Shown: positions 40,771-49,630, counted from the stretch's first letter. The stretch: DNA of 64,000 bases from Amorphoplanes friuliensis DSM 7358 (GCF_000494755.1 NC_022657.1:9206001-9270000), one strand, 5' to 3'. Numbers and translations: made by a program. The notes: a model not told the origin generated them from the sequence alone.

Positions 40771-40985
40771 CCGCCGCCTGTTCCAGCGCCGAAGCCCCAA
40801 CTTCACCGATGTTGGGCGACCCGTTGCGCTCCACCTCAGGAAGCCATCACGCTGGCCGCCGCCTGCTCCCGCGCCAGAGCCCGACTTCATTGAAGTTGGC
40901 GACCCGTTGCGCTGCACCCCGGGATGCCATAGCGCCCGACGCCGCCTGTTCCCGGGCGAAAGCCCGACTTCATTGAAGTTGGCAA
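40771..40985. repeat. 84-bp unit repeated three times, each with one palindrome
   Basis: Units start at 40771, 40856 and 40939, each beginning CGCCGCCTG. Each carries a degenerate palindrome, such as CCCGACTTCATTGAAGTTGG. The period is close to twice 41-42 bases. The block ends about 110 bases before the LytS-type kinase start. Confidence 0.8.
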
Positions 40986-41097
40986 CTCGTCGCGCTCGAT
41001 CTTGGTGGGCCACGCGGAGGGCCGGCTTGATCAACGGGCTGGAGTCAGGGCGGGGCAGGGGTTGGTGTTTCGTGGGGGTTGGGGTCAGGATGCGTGC

Positions 41098-42309
41098 GTG
41101 GCTGGTGGGGTGGGGAGTGCGCTGGCGGTTCTGGCTGTGCTTGCTGCGCTGGCCGGGGCCGTAATTGCGGTTCTGCGCCTACGTGCCCGCCGCGGAATTG
41201 CCACCGCCGGGCAGCGGGCTACCTACGACGTTCTGCATACGGCTTCGCTGGCGGCTGAGCCGCTCAGGACCGGATTGACGGCTGCCTCAGCGGCCAAGGC
41301 CGTACGGCATCTGCGGCGCCTGGTCGGGGCGGCCGGGTTGACCGTTGCCGACGCCGAGCGGTGTCTGGCGTTCGACGGGCGGGGGAGTCACCACAGCGCA
41401 CAGTTCACCGAGGCCGCCGCCCGGGCTCTGCAGACGAGCCGGTCGATCGTGCTGGGGGTGGCCGACCTGCCCTGCGATCGGATGGACTGCGTGGTCCGGG
41501 GCGCCGTGGTTGCGCCGCTGACCGGGGCCGGCGGCAAGTCCGTGGCCGCGCTGGTGGCGATCGCGGATGATCAGCCGGCGCCGGGGCTGGTGCAGGCGAC
41601 CATGGAGACCGCACGGTGGGCCGGTACGCAGCTCGCTCTGGCCGAGCTGGACTCGTCGCGGGAGCGGCTGGCGCGGGCCGAGGTGCGGGCGTTGCGGGCG
41701 CAGATCAGTCCGCATTTCATCTACAACGCGCTGACCGCGATCGCGTCGTTCGTGCGTACCGATCCGGAACGGGCCCGGGAGTTGATTCTGGAATTTGCGG
41801 AGTTCACCCGGTACTCGTTCCGGGCGCACGGCGATTTCACGACGCTGGCGGAGGAGCTGCGGTCGATCGATCGTTATCTGACCATCGAGCGGGCGCGGTT
41901 CGGGGACCGGTTGCAGGTGCGGTTGCAGATCGCGCCGGAGGTGTTGCCGGTCGGGTTGCCGTTCCTGTGTCTGCAACCGCTGGTGGAGAACGCTGTGAGG
42001 CACGGGCTTTCCCGGAAGCCGGGCGTCGGTATGGTGAGCATCGAAGCCCGGGACGCGGGCGCCGAATGCCACATAACGGTTGAGGATGACGGCGTCGGCA
42101 TGGATCCTGCGGTGCTCGCCGCGGGTGTTGCCGAGGCGGTCAACGGCCGGGACGACGATGCGGGGCAGCACGTCGGCCTCTCCAATGTGGATGAGCGCCT
42201 GCGGTCGGTCTTCGGTGAAACTTTCGGACTGGTGGTGGAGACCGCGCCGGGCGCGGGGACGAAGGTGAGCATGCGGGTGCCGAAGTTCCATCCGGGAGTA
42301 CGCGCATGA
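41098..42309 (+). CDS. LytS/YehU-type sensor histidine kinase
   Basis: The protein has 403 residues from GTG 41098. One N-terminal membrane helix (VGSALAVLAVLAALAGAVIAVL) is followed by a GAF-like region (about 50-190). The His_kinase domain has phospho-acceptor His in RAQISPHFIYNAL, and the ATP-binding part has PLVENAVRHGL and DDGVGMD. This PF06580 class signals to LytTR regulators. Its stop overlaps the next start (ATGA), so kinase and regulator are one transcript. The signal is unknown. The upstream region is the repeat-rich stretch. Confidence 0.9.
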   Translation: MAGGVGSALAVLAVLAALAGAVIAVLRLRARRGIATAGQRATYDVLHTASLAAEPLRTGLTAASAAKAVRHLRRLVGAAGLTVADAERCLAFDGRGSHHSAQFTEAAARALQTSRSIVLGVADLPCDRMDCVVRGAVVAPLTGAGGKSVAALVAIADDQPAPGLVQATMETARWAGTQLALAELDSSRERLARAEVRALRAQISPHFIYNALTAIASFVRTDPERARELILEFAEFTRYSFRAHGDFTTLAEELRSIDRYLTIERARFGDRLQVRLQIAPEVLPVGLPFLCLQPLVENAVRHGLSRKPGVGMVSIEARDAGAECHITVEDDGVGMDPAVLAAGVAEAVNGRDDDAGQHVGLSNVDERLRSVFGETFGLVVETAPGAGTKVSMRVPKFHPGVRA

Positions 42310-43049
42310 GCCTGGTCGTGCTGGCCGTGGACGACGAGCCACCGGCGCTGGACGAGCTGGCCTACCTGCTCAACGCCGACGGCCGGGTCGCGTTTGTGCA
42401 CCGCGCCGGCGATGCTACCGAGGCGCTGCGGGTGCTGCGGGACACCGAGGTCGACGCGGTGTTCCTCGACATCCGCATGCCCGGACTCGACGGCATGGAG
42501 CTCGCCCGCATCCTGCACCGCTTCGCCCGGCCACCGGCGATCGTCTTCGTGACCGCGTACGACGACGGGGCGGTGGACGCGTTCGACCTGGGCGTCACCG
42601 ACTACGTGCGCAAGCCGGTCCGGGCCGAGCGCCTCGGGGAGTCCCTGCGCCGCGTCACCGGTCTGCGGGCCGCGCCACCACCGGCGCCCGCCAAGCGGGA
42701 GGAGGAGCCGAGCATCCCGGTCGAGCTGGCCGGCACGACCCGGATGCTGCCGCGGTCGTCGGTGCGCTGGGTCGAGGCGCAGGGTGACTATGCCCGGCTG
42801 CACACCTCCGACGCGTCCCACCTGGTCCGCGTCTCCCTGGCCACGCTGGCCGAGCGCTGGGCCGATGCGGGGTTCGTCCGCATCCACCGGTCCTACCTGG
42901 TGCAGCTGCGGCTGGTCGCCGAGCTGCGGCTCACCCAGTCGGGGTACGTGGTCGCGATCGACGGTGTGGAGCTCCCGGTCAGCCGGCGGCACACGCGCGA
43001 GCTGAAGGACAAGCTGATCCGCGCGGTCAAGCACGACTGGACCCGCTGA
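42306..43049 (+). CDS. LytTR-family response regulator
   Basis: The protein has 247 residues. The receiver domain (1-120) has acidic DDE near the start, phospho-acceptor Asp in AVFLDIRMPG, Thr in VFVTAYDD and Lys in VRKPV. A Pro/Ala linker leads to a LytTR DNA-binding domain (about 150-247: SSVRWVEAQGDYARLHT, FVRIHRSYLV). LytTR proteins bind direct repeats near promoters of wall, biofilm or metabolite-uptake genes. It is coupled to the kinase. A set of DnaA-box-like sequences follows directly. Confidence 0.92.
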   Translation: MSLVVLAVDDEPPALDELAYLLNADGRVAFVHRAGDATEALRVLRDTEVDAVFLDIRMPGLDGMELARILHRFARPPAIVFVTAYDDGAVDAFDLGVTDYVRKPVRAERLGESLRRVTGLRAAPPPAPAKREEEPSIPVELAGTTRMLPRSSVRWVEAQGDYARLHTSDASHLVRVSLATLAERWADAGFVRIHRSYLVQLRLVAELRLTQSGYVVAIDGVELPVSRRHTRELKDKLIRAVKHDWTR

Positions 43050-43053
43050 GCGC

Positions 43054-43135
43054 TCAATCCACAGCGTTATCCACACCCGGACCGGGTTATCCCCAGAGTT
43101 ATCCACAGACTCTCGATCTTCACAAGTTGTCCACA
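43054..43135 (+). promoter_or_regulatory. Cluster of DnaA-box-like nonamers
   Basis: Same-orientation nonamers are seen at 43067 (TTATCCACA), 43087 (TTATCCCCA), 43099 (TTATCCACA) and 43127 (TTGTCCACA), with a poorer CAATCCACA at 43055. The first and third equal the strongest E. coli DnaA box and the fourth is the preferred actinobacterial form. They fill the 159-base gap between the LytTR gene and the next two-component operon. There is no dnaA, dnaN or AT-rich unwinding region here. Confidence 0.75.
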
Positions 43136-43208
43136 AGCTCACCCCCGGACCCGCACGACTGCTCAATAGGCTCCTCAGCGCAAGGGCAACCGGATGGGGG
43201 TGGGTGAC

Positions 43209-43901
43209 GTGACAGCACGCAAGGTTCTCGTGGTCGAGGACGAGCGCACCATCGCGGAGGCGGTGGCCGCCCGGCTGCGCGCGGAGGGCTTCGAGGTCGA
43301 GATCGCCGGTGACGGCCCCTCGGCGGTCGACGCGGCCCGCCGGACGCTGCCCGACGCGATCGTGCTGGACGTCATGCTCCCCGGCTTCGACGGCCTGGAG
43401 GTCTGCCGGCGCATCCAGGCCGAGCGCCCGGTGCCCGTCCTCATGCTCACCGCCCGCGACGACGAGACCGACCTGCTGGTAGGCCTGGCCGTGGGCGCGG
43501 ACGACTACCTGACCAAGCCGTTCTCGATGCGCGAGCTGAGTGCCCGCGTGCACGCCCTGCTGCGCCGGGCCGTCCGCAACGCCGCCCCGGACGCGACCGC
43601 GGTGGCGAGCCCGACGATGCACCTCGGCGACCTGGAGATCAATCTGGCTGAGCGGCGGGTGCTGCGGGCCGGGGTCGAGGCCAAGCTGACCCCGACCGAG
43701 TTCGACCTGCTCGTTCACCTGGCCGGCCGCCCGCGGACGGTGCTTCCCCGGGAACGCCTGCTCGCCGACGTGTGGGGCTGGGCGGACGCCTCCGGCACCC
43801 GCACGGTCGACAGCCACATCAAGGGCCTGCGGCGCAAGCTCGGTGCGGACCTGATCCGCACGGTTCACGGCGTCGGGTACGCCCTGGAGGTGCAACGGTG
43901 A
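43209..43901 (+). CDS. OmpR/PhoB-family response regulator
   Basis: The protein has 230 residues from GTG 43209 (ATG 43194 is an in-frame alternative). The receiver has the DE pair in VVEDER, the acceptor Asp in IVLDVMLPG and Lys in YLTKPF. The C-terminal winged helix has LTPTEFDLLVHLAGRPRTVL and RTVDSHIKGLRRKLG. Its stop overlaps the kinase start (GTGA). The promoter region contains the DnaA-box-like cluster, so expression could be linked to DnaA. The target genes are unknown. Confidence 0.93.
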   Translation: MTARKVLVVEDERTIAEAVAARLRAEGFEVEIAGDGPSAVDAARRTLPDAIVLDVMLPGFDGLEVCRRIQAERPVPVLMLTARDDETDLLVGLAVGADDYLTKPFSMRELSARVHALLRRAVRNAAPDATAVASPTMHLGDLEINLAERRVLRAGVEAKLTPTEFDLLVHLAGRPRTVLPRERLLADVWGWADASGTRTVDSHIKGLRRKLGADLIRTVHGVGYALEVQR

Positions 43902-44962
43902 GACTGCTGCACCGCATCCTCGGCTGGTTGCCGCGCCCGCTCGACCCGGTGCGCTCGATCAAGGCCAAACTGTCGCTGGCGCTCGGCCTGGCCGGCGGTG
44001 TCGGCCTGCTGATCTTCTGGTGGAGCCTCGGCTTCATGCGTGTGGAGCTGTCCTGGTTTGCCATCGCTGTGGCACTGGGCCTCGTCACGCTGCAGGTGAT
44101 GGCTCACGGTGCGACCGTGCCGCTGCGCGAGATGACGGTCGCGGCCAAGGCGATGGCCCGCGGCGACTACACGCGCCGCGTCCGGGCCACCTCCCGGGAC
44201 GAGGTGGGCGAGCTGGCCACCGCGTTCAACCAGATGGCGAGCGACCTGGCCGCCGCCGACCGGCAGCGCCGCGAGCTCATCGCCAACGTCTCGCACGAGC
44301 TGCGTACCCCGATCACCGCGCTTCAGGGCCTGCTGGAGAACATCGTCGACGGCGTCTCCACGGCCGAGCCCGAGACGATGCGGACGGCCCTGACCCAGAC
44401 CGAACGCCTCGGCCGGCTGGTCACGGAGCTGCTCGACCTGTCCCGCCTGGACGCGGGTGTGGTCCCGCTGTCCCGGGCCCCGATCGACGTCCGCTCGTTC
44501 CTCGGTGACGTGGTCCGCGAGGCCACCGTCAACGCGGACGGCGCCGGCCACGACGTGCGCTTTGTGGTCTCCGCACCGGAGATCCGGATCGACGGCGACC
44601 GGGAACGCCTCCACCAGGTCTTCGCCAACCTCCTGGACAACGCGGCCCGCCACAGCCCGCCGGGCGGCACGGTCACGGTCCGCGCGGAACGCCGCGACGA
44701 ACACGTCCTGCTGGCGGTCTCCGATGAGGGAGAGGGCATTCCCGCCGCCGAGCGTGCCCGCGTCTTCGAACGCTTCACGCGCGGCGAACGCGCCACCGAC
44801 GGCGGCACCGGCCTGGGCCTGGCCATCGCCCGCTGGGTCGTCCAGCTCCACGACGGCACGATCGCAGTCGTCGACCCGGCGAGTGCGCCGGCCCGCGACC
44901 GCCCGGGCTGCCACATCCACGTGACGCTGCCGCTGCAGCCACCCCGCGTCTCCCTCTCCTGA
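43898..44962 (+). CDS. HAMP-domain sensor histidine kinase
   Basis: The protein has 354 residues from GTG 43898. Two membrane helices lie close together (about 27-45 and 50-68) with almost no extracytoplasmic loop, so the signal is probably sensed in or near the membrane. HAMP (VPLREMTVAAKAMARGDYTRRV), HisKA (IANVSHELRTPITALQ) and HATPase (NLLDNAARHSPPGG, DEGEGIP, GTGLGLAIAR) follow. It pairs with the OmpR-type regulator. The DUF4173 gene lies 13 bases downstream and may belong to the operon. Confidence 0.92.
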   Translation: MRLLHRILGWLPRPLDPVRSIKAKLSLALGLAGGVGLLIFWWSLGFMRVELSWFAIAVALGLVTLQVMAHGATVPLREMTVAAKAMARGDYTRRVRATSRDEVGELATAFNQMASDLAAADRQRRELIANVSHELRTPITALQGLLENIVDGVSTAEPETMRTALTQTERLGRLVTELLDLSRLDAGVVPLSRAPIDVRSFLGDVVREATVNADGAGHDVRFVVSAPEIRIDGDRERLHQVFANLLDNAARHSPPGGTVTVRAERRDEHVLLAVSDEGEGIPAAERARVFERFTRGERATDGGTGLGLAIARWVVQLHDGTIAVVDPASAPARDRPGCHIHVTLPLQPPRVSLS

Positions 44963-44975
44963 ACCGGAGCCCTCC

Positions 44976-46724
44976 ATGCCCACGATTCCGCAACACCCCT
45001 CTGCCAAAAACTCTCAAAACGAGCCTAATCATCCGGCTTCGACAGACTCATCGACCCACCCCGCGCAACAACCGAGCCCGCCGCCACCAGGGGGAGCCAC
45101 GCCACCGAGGAGCGGTGCCGGCGTGCCGCAAGGGGCCACCGCGCTGGCGACTCGGCCGCAGCCGGCCCAGACCGGCCCGGGCATGCCGGTGGCGCCGCTG
45201 CACGGCCCGTGGGCCAACCCGTCGATCTTCGGCCACCGCTGGCCCGGACCGGCGCTCCCGCCGGCGCCCGCAGCCATCTCCGCACTGCTGATCGCCGGAG
45301 TGATGGCCGCCCTGAGCATCCCCCTCGACCGCGCAGGCATCGGCTGGCTGATCACAGCAATCGCCGGTGTGGCCGCTCTGACCGCCGCTCGCATGGCACC
45401 GCACCGCATCTCGCCGACAGCACCGAAACCGCTGGTGACCCGCACGAGGAACACCCTCACCAGGGCCCGTTTCGGCTGGTCGGCGGCGACCGTCGCACTG
45501 CTGGGCGTCGGCACGTTCCGATCCGCGGGCTGGCTGTTTGTGCTCTGCCTGCTGACCGCGATCCTGACCGGCGCACTGGCCGTCGCCGGCGGGCGCTCTC
45601 TGCGGTCGATGAGCGTGGCCACGATCATGACGCCGCTGGCCGGCTTCCGTGCCCTGAACTGGATCCGCCGCGGCCTGGCGACAGCGGGCCGCGCCGGCGG
45701 CAGCGGCCTGCGGATCACCGCCACGGTCGCGGTGTCGCTCGTCCTGCTCCTGGTGTTCGGCTCACTGTTCGCCTCCGCGGACGCGGCCTTCGCCGACCTG
45801 ATCGAAGCCGCGGTCCCCGACATCAGCGCGATCACCATCGTCCGCTGGATCTTCGTCTTCCTGCTGACAACCTTCATCCTGGGCGGTGCCGCCTTCCTGC
45901 GAGCAGCGCCGCCCAACCTCGACGGCCTGGACAGCCCGGGAAAGCGCCGGGTCGCCCGCCTCGAGTGGGCCGTCCCCCTGACCCTGCTCGTGCTGCTCTT
46001 CGCGATGTTCGTGGCAGTCCAGCTGACGGTCCTCTTCGGCGACTCGAAACACGTCCTCGACACCGACGGCCTGACCTACGCCGAGTACGCCCGCAGCGGC
46101 TTCTGGCAACTCCTCGTCGTCACCGGCCTCACCCTGGTGGTCCTGGCCGGCGCCGCCCGCTGGGCTCCCCGCGGGACAAGCACGGACCGGCTGCTCATCC
46201 GCGGCATCCTGGGCCTCCTGGCCGCCCTGACGCTGGTCATCGTCGCCTCGGCGATCCACCGCATGGACCTCTACGCGGACACCTACGGCCTGACCCGCCT
46301 CCGCGTCCTCGTGGCCGTCTGCGAGCTCTGGCTCGGCCTGACCTTCGTCCTGATCCTGATCGCCGGCATCCGCCTCAAAGCCGCCTGGCTCCCCCGAGCA
46401 GTGGTGGCCCTCGGCGTCCTGTCCCTGCTCAGCCTGGCCGTGGCCAACCCCGACCACCTGATCGCCGACCGCAACATCACCCGCTTCGAGCAAACGGGCC
46501 GCATCGACAGGTCCTACCTCTCCGACCTCTCACCGGACGCCGTCCCAGCCCTGACCCGCCTCAAGGGCGACGACCGCACCTGCACCCTCATCCCGATCGC
46601 CCGCGACCTCGCCGACAACACCGACGACTGGCGAGCCTGGAACCTCGGCCGCCACCAGGCCAGAGAAGCCCTGAAAGCCAACCCCCCGTACCCGACAAGA
46701 CCCTGCCTCGACCTCTACAGATAA
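44976..46724 (+). CDS. DUF4173 (DUF4153-like) multi-pass membrane protein
   Basis: The protein has 582 residues. The first 85 residues are Pro/Gln/Ser-rich and disordered. About ten to eleven membrane helices follow up to residue 490, with the family block MTYAEY-like DTDGLTYAEYARSGFWQLL. A soluble C-terminal tail with two Cys (RTCTLIPI and RPCLDLY) closes the protein. DUF4173 proteins often follow two-component systems in actinobacteria, as here (13-base gap), but their activity is unknown. GGAG lies shortly before ATG 44976. Confidence 0.85.
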   Translation: MPTIPQHPSAKNSQNEPNHPASTDSSTHPAQQPSPPPPGGATPPRSGAGVPQGATALATRPQPAQTGPGMPVAPLHGPWANPSIFGHRWPGPALPPAPAAISALLIAGVMAALSIPLDRAGIGWLITAIAGVAALTAARMAPHRISPTAPKPLVTRTRNTLTRARFGWSAATVALLGVGTFRSAGWLFVLCLLTAILTGALAVAGGRSLRSMSVATIMTPLAGFRALNWIRRGLATAGRAGGSGLRITATVAVSLVLLLVFGSLFASADAAFADLIEAAVPDISAITIVRWIFVFLLTTFILGGAAFLRAAPPNLDGLDSPGKRRVARLEWAVPLTLLVLLFAMFVAVQLTVLFGDSKHVLDTDGLTYAEYARSGFWQLLVVTGLTLVVLAGAARWAPRGTSTDRLLIRGILGLLAALTLVIVASAIHRMDLYADTYGLTRLRVLVAVCELWLGLTFVLILIAGIRLKAAWLPRAVVALGVLSLLSLAVANPDHLIADRNITRFEQTGRIDRSYLSDLSPDAVPALTRLKGDDRTCTLIPIARDLADNTDDWRAWNLGRHQAREALKANPPYPTRPCLDLYR

Positions 46725-46760
46725 GGCAGCTACGGATAAGGCAACCAGGACCACAACGGG

Positions 46761-46831
46761 CTGGGGGGGCGGGGATGACCCACGGAAGGATCAAGCCTGA
46801 CCGCCTGGAGTGGGTCATCCCCGCCCCCCAG
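46761..46831 (+). terminator. Long inverted repeat after the DUF4173 gene
   Basis: A stem of 21 bp with one bulged G (left arm begins CTGGGGGGGCGGGGATGACC at 46761, right arm 46811-46831) encloses a loop of about 28 bases. It sits 36 bases after the stop codon and probably ends that transcript. Confidence 0.65.
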
Positions 46832-46891
46832 CCCCACCCTGCAACCAGCCGAAAGCTTGACAACAGCCCGAGGAAAGCCAGACTCCCGGAC

Positions 46892-47263
46892 ATGGATGGC
46901 GAAGCGAAGCCCCCGAGGACAAGAGTGGTCCTGGGCGAAGCAGCCGCCCGCCGCCCACCCGAAGCGGATCTGGCGGAACAGACCCCGATCGGCGAAGCCC
47001 TGGTCAAGGGCCTGGTCAGGGCCCAACTCGCCCTGGCGCTGAGACTGTCGCTGGTGGTCGTGGCCGGTCTCGGAGCCCTGCCGCTGCTCTTCGCCGTGGC
47101 TCCGGGCGTGGGGCGGATCAAGGTCGCCGGGATGAATCTGCCGTGGGTCCTGCTGGGGCTGCTGTCGTTCCCGTTCCTGGTCGGCGTCGGCTGGGCGTAC
47201 GTCCGCTGGGCGGAACGCAACGAGCAGGACTTCACCGCGGTGATCACCAGGCCGGAAGCGTGA
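46892..47263 (+). CDS. Small two-helix membrane protein paired with a solute symporter
   Basis: The protein has 123 residues. A charged cytoplasmic N-terminus (about 1-45) is followed by two membrane helices (LSLVVVAGLGALPLLFAVAP and NLPWVLLGLLSFPFLVGVGW) and a short tail with VRWAERNEQDFTAV. The size and layout match the small DUF485/DUF4212-like partner encoded before sodium/solute symporters. The GTGA overlap with the symporter gene confirms coupling. It is probably a regulatory or assembly subunit. Confidence 0.75.
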   Translation: MDGEAKPPRTRVVLGEAAARRPPEADLAEQTPIGEALVKGLVRAQLALALRLSLVVVAGLGALPLLFAVAPGVGRIKVAGMNLPWVLLGLLSFPFLVGVGWAYVRWAERNEQDFTAVITRPEA

Positions 47264-48897
47264 ATCCGTACGTTGTTCCCGGCCTGATCCTGGTCGTGGC
47301 GGTCACCGTGGCGATCGGCGCGTACGGCCTGCGCTTTGCCCGTACGACCTCGGATTTTCTGGTGGCGTCGCGGTCGGTCAGCCCGACCTGGAACGCCGCT
47401 GCGATCAGTGGTGAATACCTGTCGGCGGCGTCGTTCCTCGGTGTGGCCGGTCTGATCCTGCGGTACGGCGTCGACGTCCTCTGGTATCCCGTGGGTTTTG
47501 CCGCCGGCTACCTGGCTCTGCTGCTCTTCGTCGCCGCGCCGCTGCGCCGGTCGGGTGCCTTCACGCTGCCGGACTTCTGTCAGGTCCGGCTGCGGTCGCC
47601 CCTGTTGCGCCGCCTCGCCACCATTTTTGTGGTCTTCATCGGCTGCCTCTATCTCGTCCCGCAGTTGCAGGGTGCCGGGCTGACGTTCACCACGGTCACC
47701 GGCGGCCGTTACGAGTGGGGCGCGTTGCTGGTCGGGCTGGTCGTCACCGCCAACGTGGCTCTCGGCGGGATGCGCGCGATCACCTTCGTGCAGGCGTTCC
47801 AATATTGGCTGAAGCTCACCGCTCTGGCCGTACCGGTGATTTTCCTGATCCTGCAGTGGCAGGCGGACGGGCGCCCGGCGGTGACACCACCGGCCGGGCC
47901 GGCTTTTTCGGCGACGACCACCGTGCGTTTCGAGGAGGCCGCGACCCTCACGTTGCCGGATGGTTCGGAGAGCCGGGTGGCGGCCGGTGAGGAGCGGACG
48001 TTCGCCGCGGGCACGCCGGTGCCCGATGTGGACAAGGTGGACGATCGCCGGGGTGTCGAGTGGCTCATGCCCGGCGGCGACGCGACGCTCTTCGCCACCT
48101 ATTCGCTGATTCTGGCGACGTTCCTGGGGACGATGGGGTTACCGCACGTGCTCGTGCGCTTCTACACGAACCCCGACGGCGCTTCCGCCCGGCGCACCAC
48201 CCTCGTGGTGCTCGCGCTGGTCGGTCTCTTTTATCTCCTTCCGACCCTGTACGGCGTCCTCGGCCGCATCTACACACCGCAGCTCCTGATGACGGGTGAC
48301 ACCGACGCGGTGGTGCTGCTCCTGCCCGAGGCGGCACTGGGCAGCGGACATCTCGGGCAGTTCCTGGGTGCGCTGGTGACCGCGGGTGCGCTTGCAGCGT
48401 TCCTTTCGACGTCGTCGGGTCTGCTCACCAGCGTCGCCGGGGTGGTTTTCACCGACATCCTGCACGCCGATCGTGGCGGGTCGGTCCGGGATTTCCGGGT
48501 CGCGACGGTGCTCGCGGCGATCGTCCCGATGGCTCTGTCGTTCTACGTGGCGAACATGGACGTGTCGCGTGTTGTCGGGCTCGCGTTTGCCGTCGCCGCC
48601 TCGAGTTTCTGCCCGCTGCTCGTGCTCGGCATCTGGTGGCGGGGCCTGACCGACGTCGGGGCGATCGCCGGGGTGCTGGCCGGCGGCGGCGCCGCGATGG
48701 GTGCGGTGTTACTGACGGTGCTGGGCCCGCCGTTGACGGGCTGGCCCGCCCAGCTCATCGGGCAGCCGGCGGCCTGGACCGTACCGCTCGCTTTCCTGGT
48801 CATGGTCGTCGGATCGTTGCTGACCAAGCGGCGTGTGCCCACGGACATCGGGGCGACGATGCTGCGTCTTCACGCTCCGGAGTCACTACGTCTCTAA
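47260..48897 (+). CDS. Sodium:solute symporter family permease (ActP-like)
   Basis: The protein has 545 residues from GTG 47260. About 13 membrane helices are seen. The SSS signature region includes FLVASRSVSPTWNAAAISGEYLSAASFLG and LGTMGLPHVLVRFYTNPD. An unusual hydrophilic insertion of about 60 residues (about 225-285, rich in Thr/Ala/Glu) lies in an outside loop. By analogy it takes up a monocarboxylate such as acetate or pyruvate with Na+. It is the second gene of a pair; a similar pair lies at 53.9-56.0 kb. Confidence 0.87.
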   Translation: MNPYVVPGLILVVAVTVAIGAYGLRFARTTSDFLVASRSVSPTWNAAAISGEYLSAASFLGVAGLILRYGVDVLWYPVGFAAGYLALLLFVAAPLRRSGAFTLPDFCQVRLRSPLLRRLATIFVVFIGCLYLVPQLQGAGLTFTTVTGGRYEWGALLVGLVVTANVALGGMRAITFVQAFQYWLKLTALAVPVIFLILQWQADGRPAVTPPAGPAFSATTTVRFEEAATLTLPDGSESRVAAGEERTFAAGTPVPDVDKVDDRRGVEWLMPGGDATLFATYSLILATFLGTMGLPHVLVRFYTNPDGASARRTTLVVLALVGLFYLLPTLYGVLGRIYTPQLLMTGDTDAVVLLLPEAALGSGHLGQFLGALVTAGALAAFLSTSSGLLTSVAGVVFTDILHADRGGSVRDFRVATVLAAIVPMALSFYVANMDVSRVVGLAFAVAASSFCPLLVLGIWWRGLTDVGAIAGVLAGGGAAMGAVLLTVLGPPLTGWPAQLIGQPAAWTVPLAFLVMVVGSLLTKRRVPTDIGATMLRLHAPESLRL

Positions 48898-48912
48898 ACT
48901 TTTAGGAAAGTT
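48897..48912. promoter_or_regulatory. Operator-like dyad before the secreted DPBB-like gene
   Basis: AACTTT-TAGG-AAAGTT is a perfect 6-bp inverted repeat starting at the last base of the symporter stop codon, 80 bases before the next gene. It stands out as AT-rich in this GC-rich context. Related TTAGGAAAGTT dyads occur before secreted-protein genes in actinobacteria, so it may be a regulator site. Confidence 0.4.
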
Positions 48913-48991
48913 ATCTGAACCCTTCGTGACCCCCGTTCCGTAGACATCGGTGCTGCAACGGGGCAGCTCGACGAACGCGAAGGAGCGGTGC

Positions 48992-49630
48992 ATGTACCGG
49001 AGAAGCAGGCTCACTGGCCGGGCTCGGAAGCTGCTGATCGGCGGTGCCGCGGCGGCTCTGGCGGCGGGTGCGTTCGCCGTCAGCACGGGCATGAGCAGCG
49101 CGGGCGAGAACTGCGCCGGCCTCGACACCGCTTTGCAGAACAACCTGAGCTTCATCGCCGACCAGAAGGCGAACCCGGACGCACTCTCCGACGCGCGGAT
49201 CGCGAACCGCCAGGCCGTGGTGGATCTGATCAACCAGCGCCGCGCGACGGCCGGTTGCACCGGAAACGTGCAGGCCAAGCCCCCGGCAGCCGCGCCGACC
49301 AAAGCGCCGACCAAGGCGCCCGCCAGGCCGCCCACGAAGCCGCCGACGAAGGCGCCCGCGGCTCCGCCCGCCGGCGGTGCCGGTGAGGTCGTCTGCAAGG
49401 GCTCGACCGTGACCCTGTCCGGCGAGGCCGGCGTGCCCGCCGCGTCGAGCGGCACGTTCCCGATCGGGACGACCCTCAAGGTGACGAACCTCGACAACAA
49501 CAAGAGCATCACCGTGAAGGTGGCGACGCCCTCCGGCAGCTGCGTGCTGCTCAACAACGCGGCCTTCGAGGAGGTCCGCGAGGCGGGCAAGTTCCTCATC
49601 CGGCGCGCCGTGATCGAACGGGTGGGGTGA
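48992..49630 (+). CDS. Secreted protein with RlpA/DPBB-like C-terminal domain
   Basis: The protein has 212 residues; AAGGAG precedes ATG 48992. A signal peptide (ARKLLIGGAAAALAAGAFAV) is followed by a small helical Cys-containing domain (NCAGLDTALQNNLSFIADQ...AGC), a Lys/Pro/Ala linker of AP-TK repeats (about 95-130), and a C-terminal domain. The C-terminal block GTFPIGTTLKVTNLDNNKSI resembles the RlpA double-psi beta-barrel. The usual N-D-R-G-P active-site segment is replaced by VATPSGSC, so lytic activity is unlikely and a wall-binding role is more plausible. Confidence 0.75.
   Translation: MYRRSRLTGRARKLLIGGAAAALAAGAFAVSTGMSSAGENCAGLDTALQNNLSFIADQKANPDALSDARIANRQAVVDLINQRRATAGCTGNVQAKPPAAAPTKAPTKAPARPPTKPPTKAPAAPPAGGAGEVVCKGSTVTLSGEAGVPAASSGTFPIGTTLKVTNLDNNKSITVKVATPSGSCVLLNNAAFEEVREAGKFLIRRAVIERVG

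Noticed and set aside
39997..41097. Reading frames up to about 220 codons in the second repeat region
   Set aside because: They follow the duplicated segments, have no ribosome sites and encode only repeated low-complexity peptides.
43054..43135. Chromosomal replication origin
   Set aside because: DnaA-box-like sites are present, but dnaA, dnaN, gyrase genes and an AT-rich unwinding region are absent. A titration or regulatory site is more likely.
41874..43895. Minus-strand frame of over 600 codons across three signalling genes
   Set aside because: It is antisense to clear kinase and regulator genes and crosses their junctions; there is no domain match.
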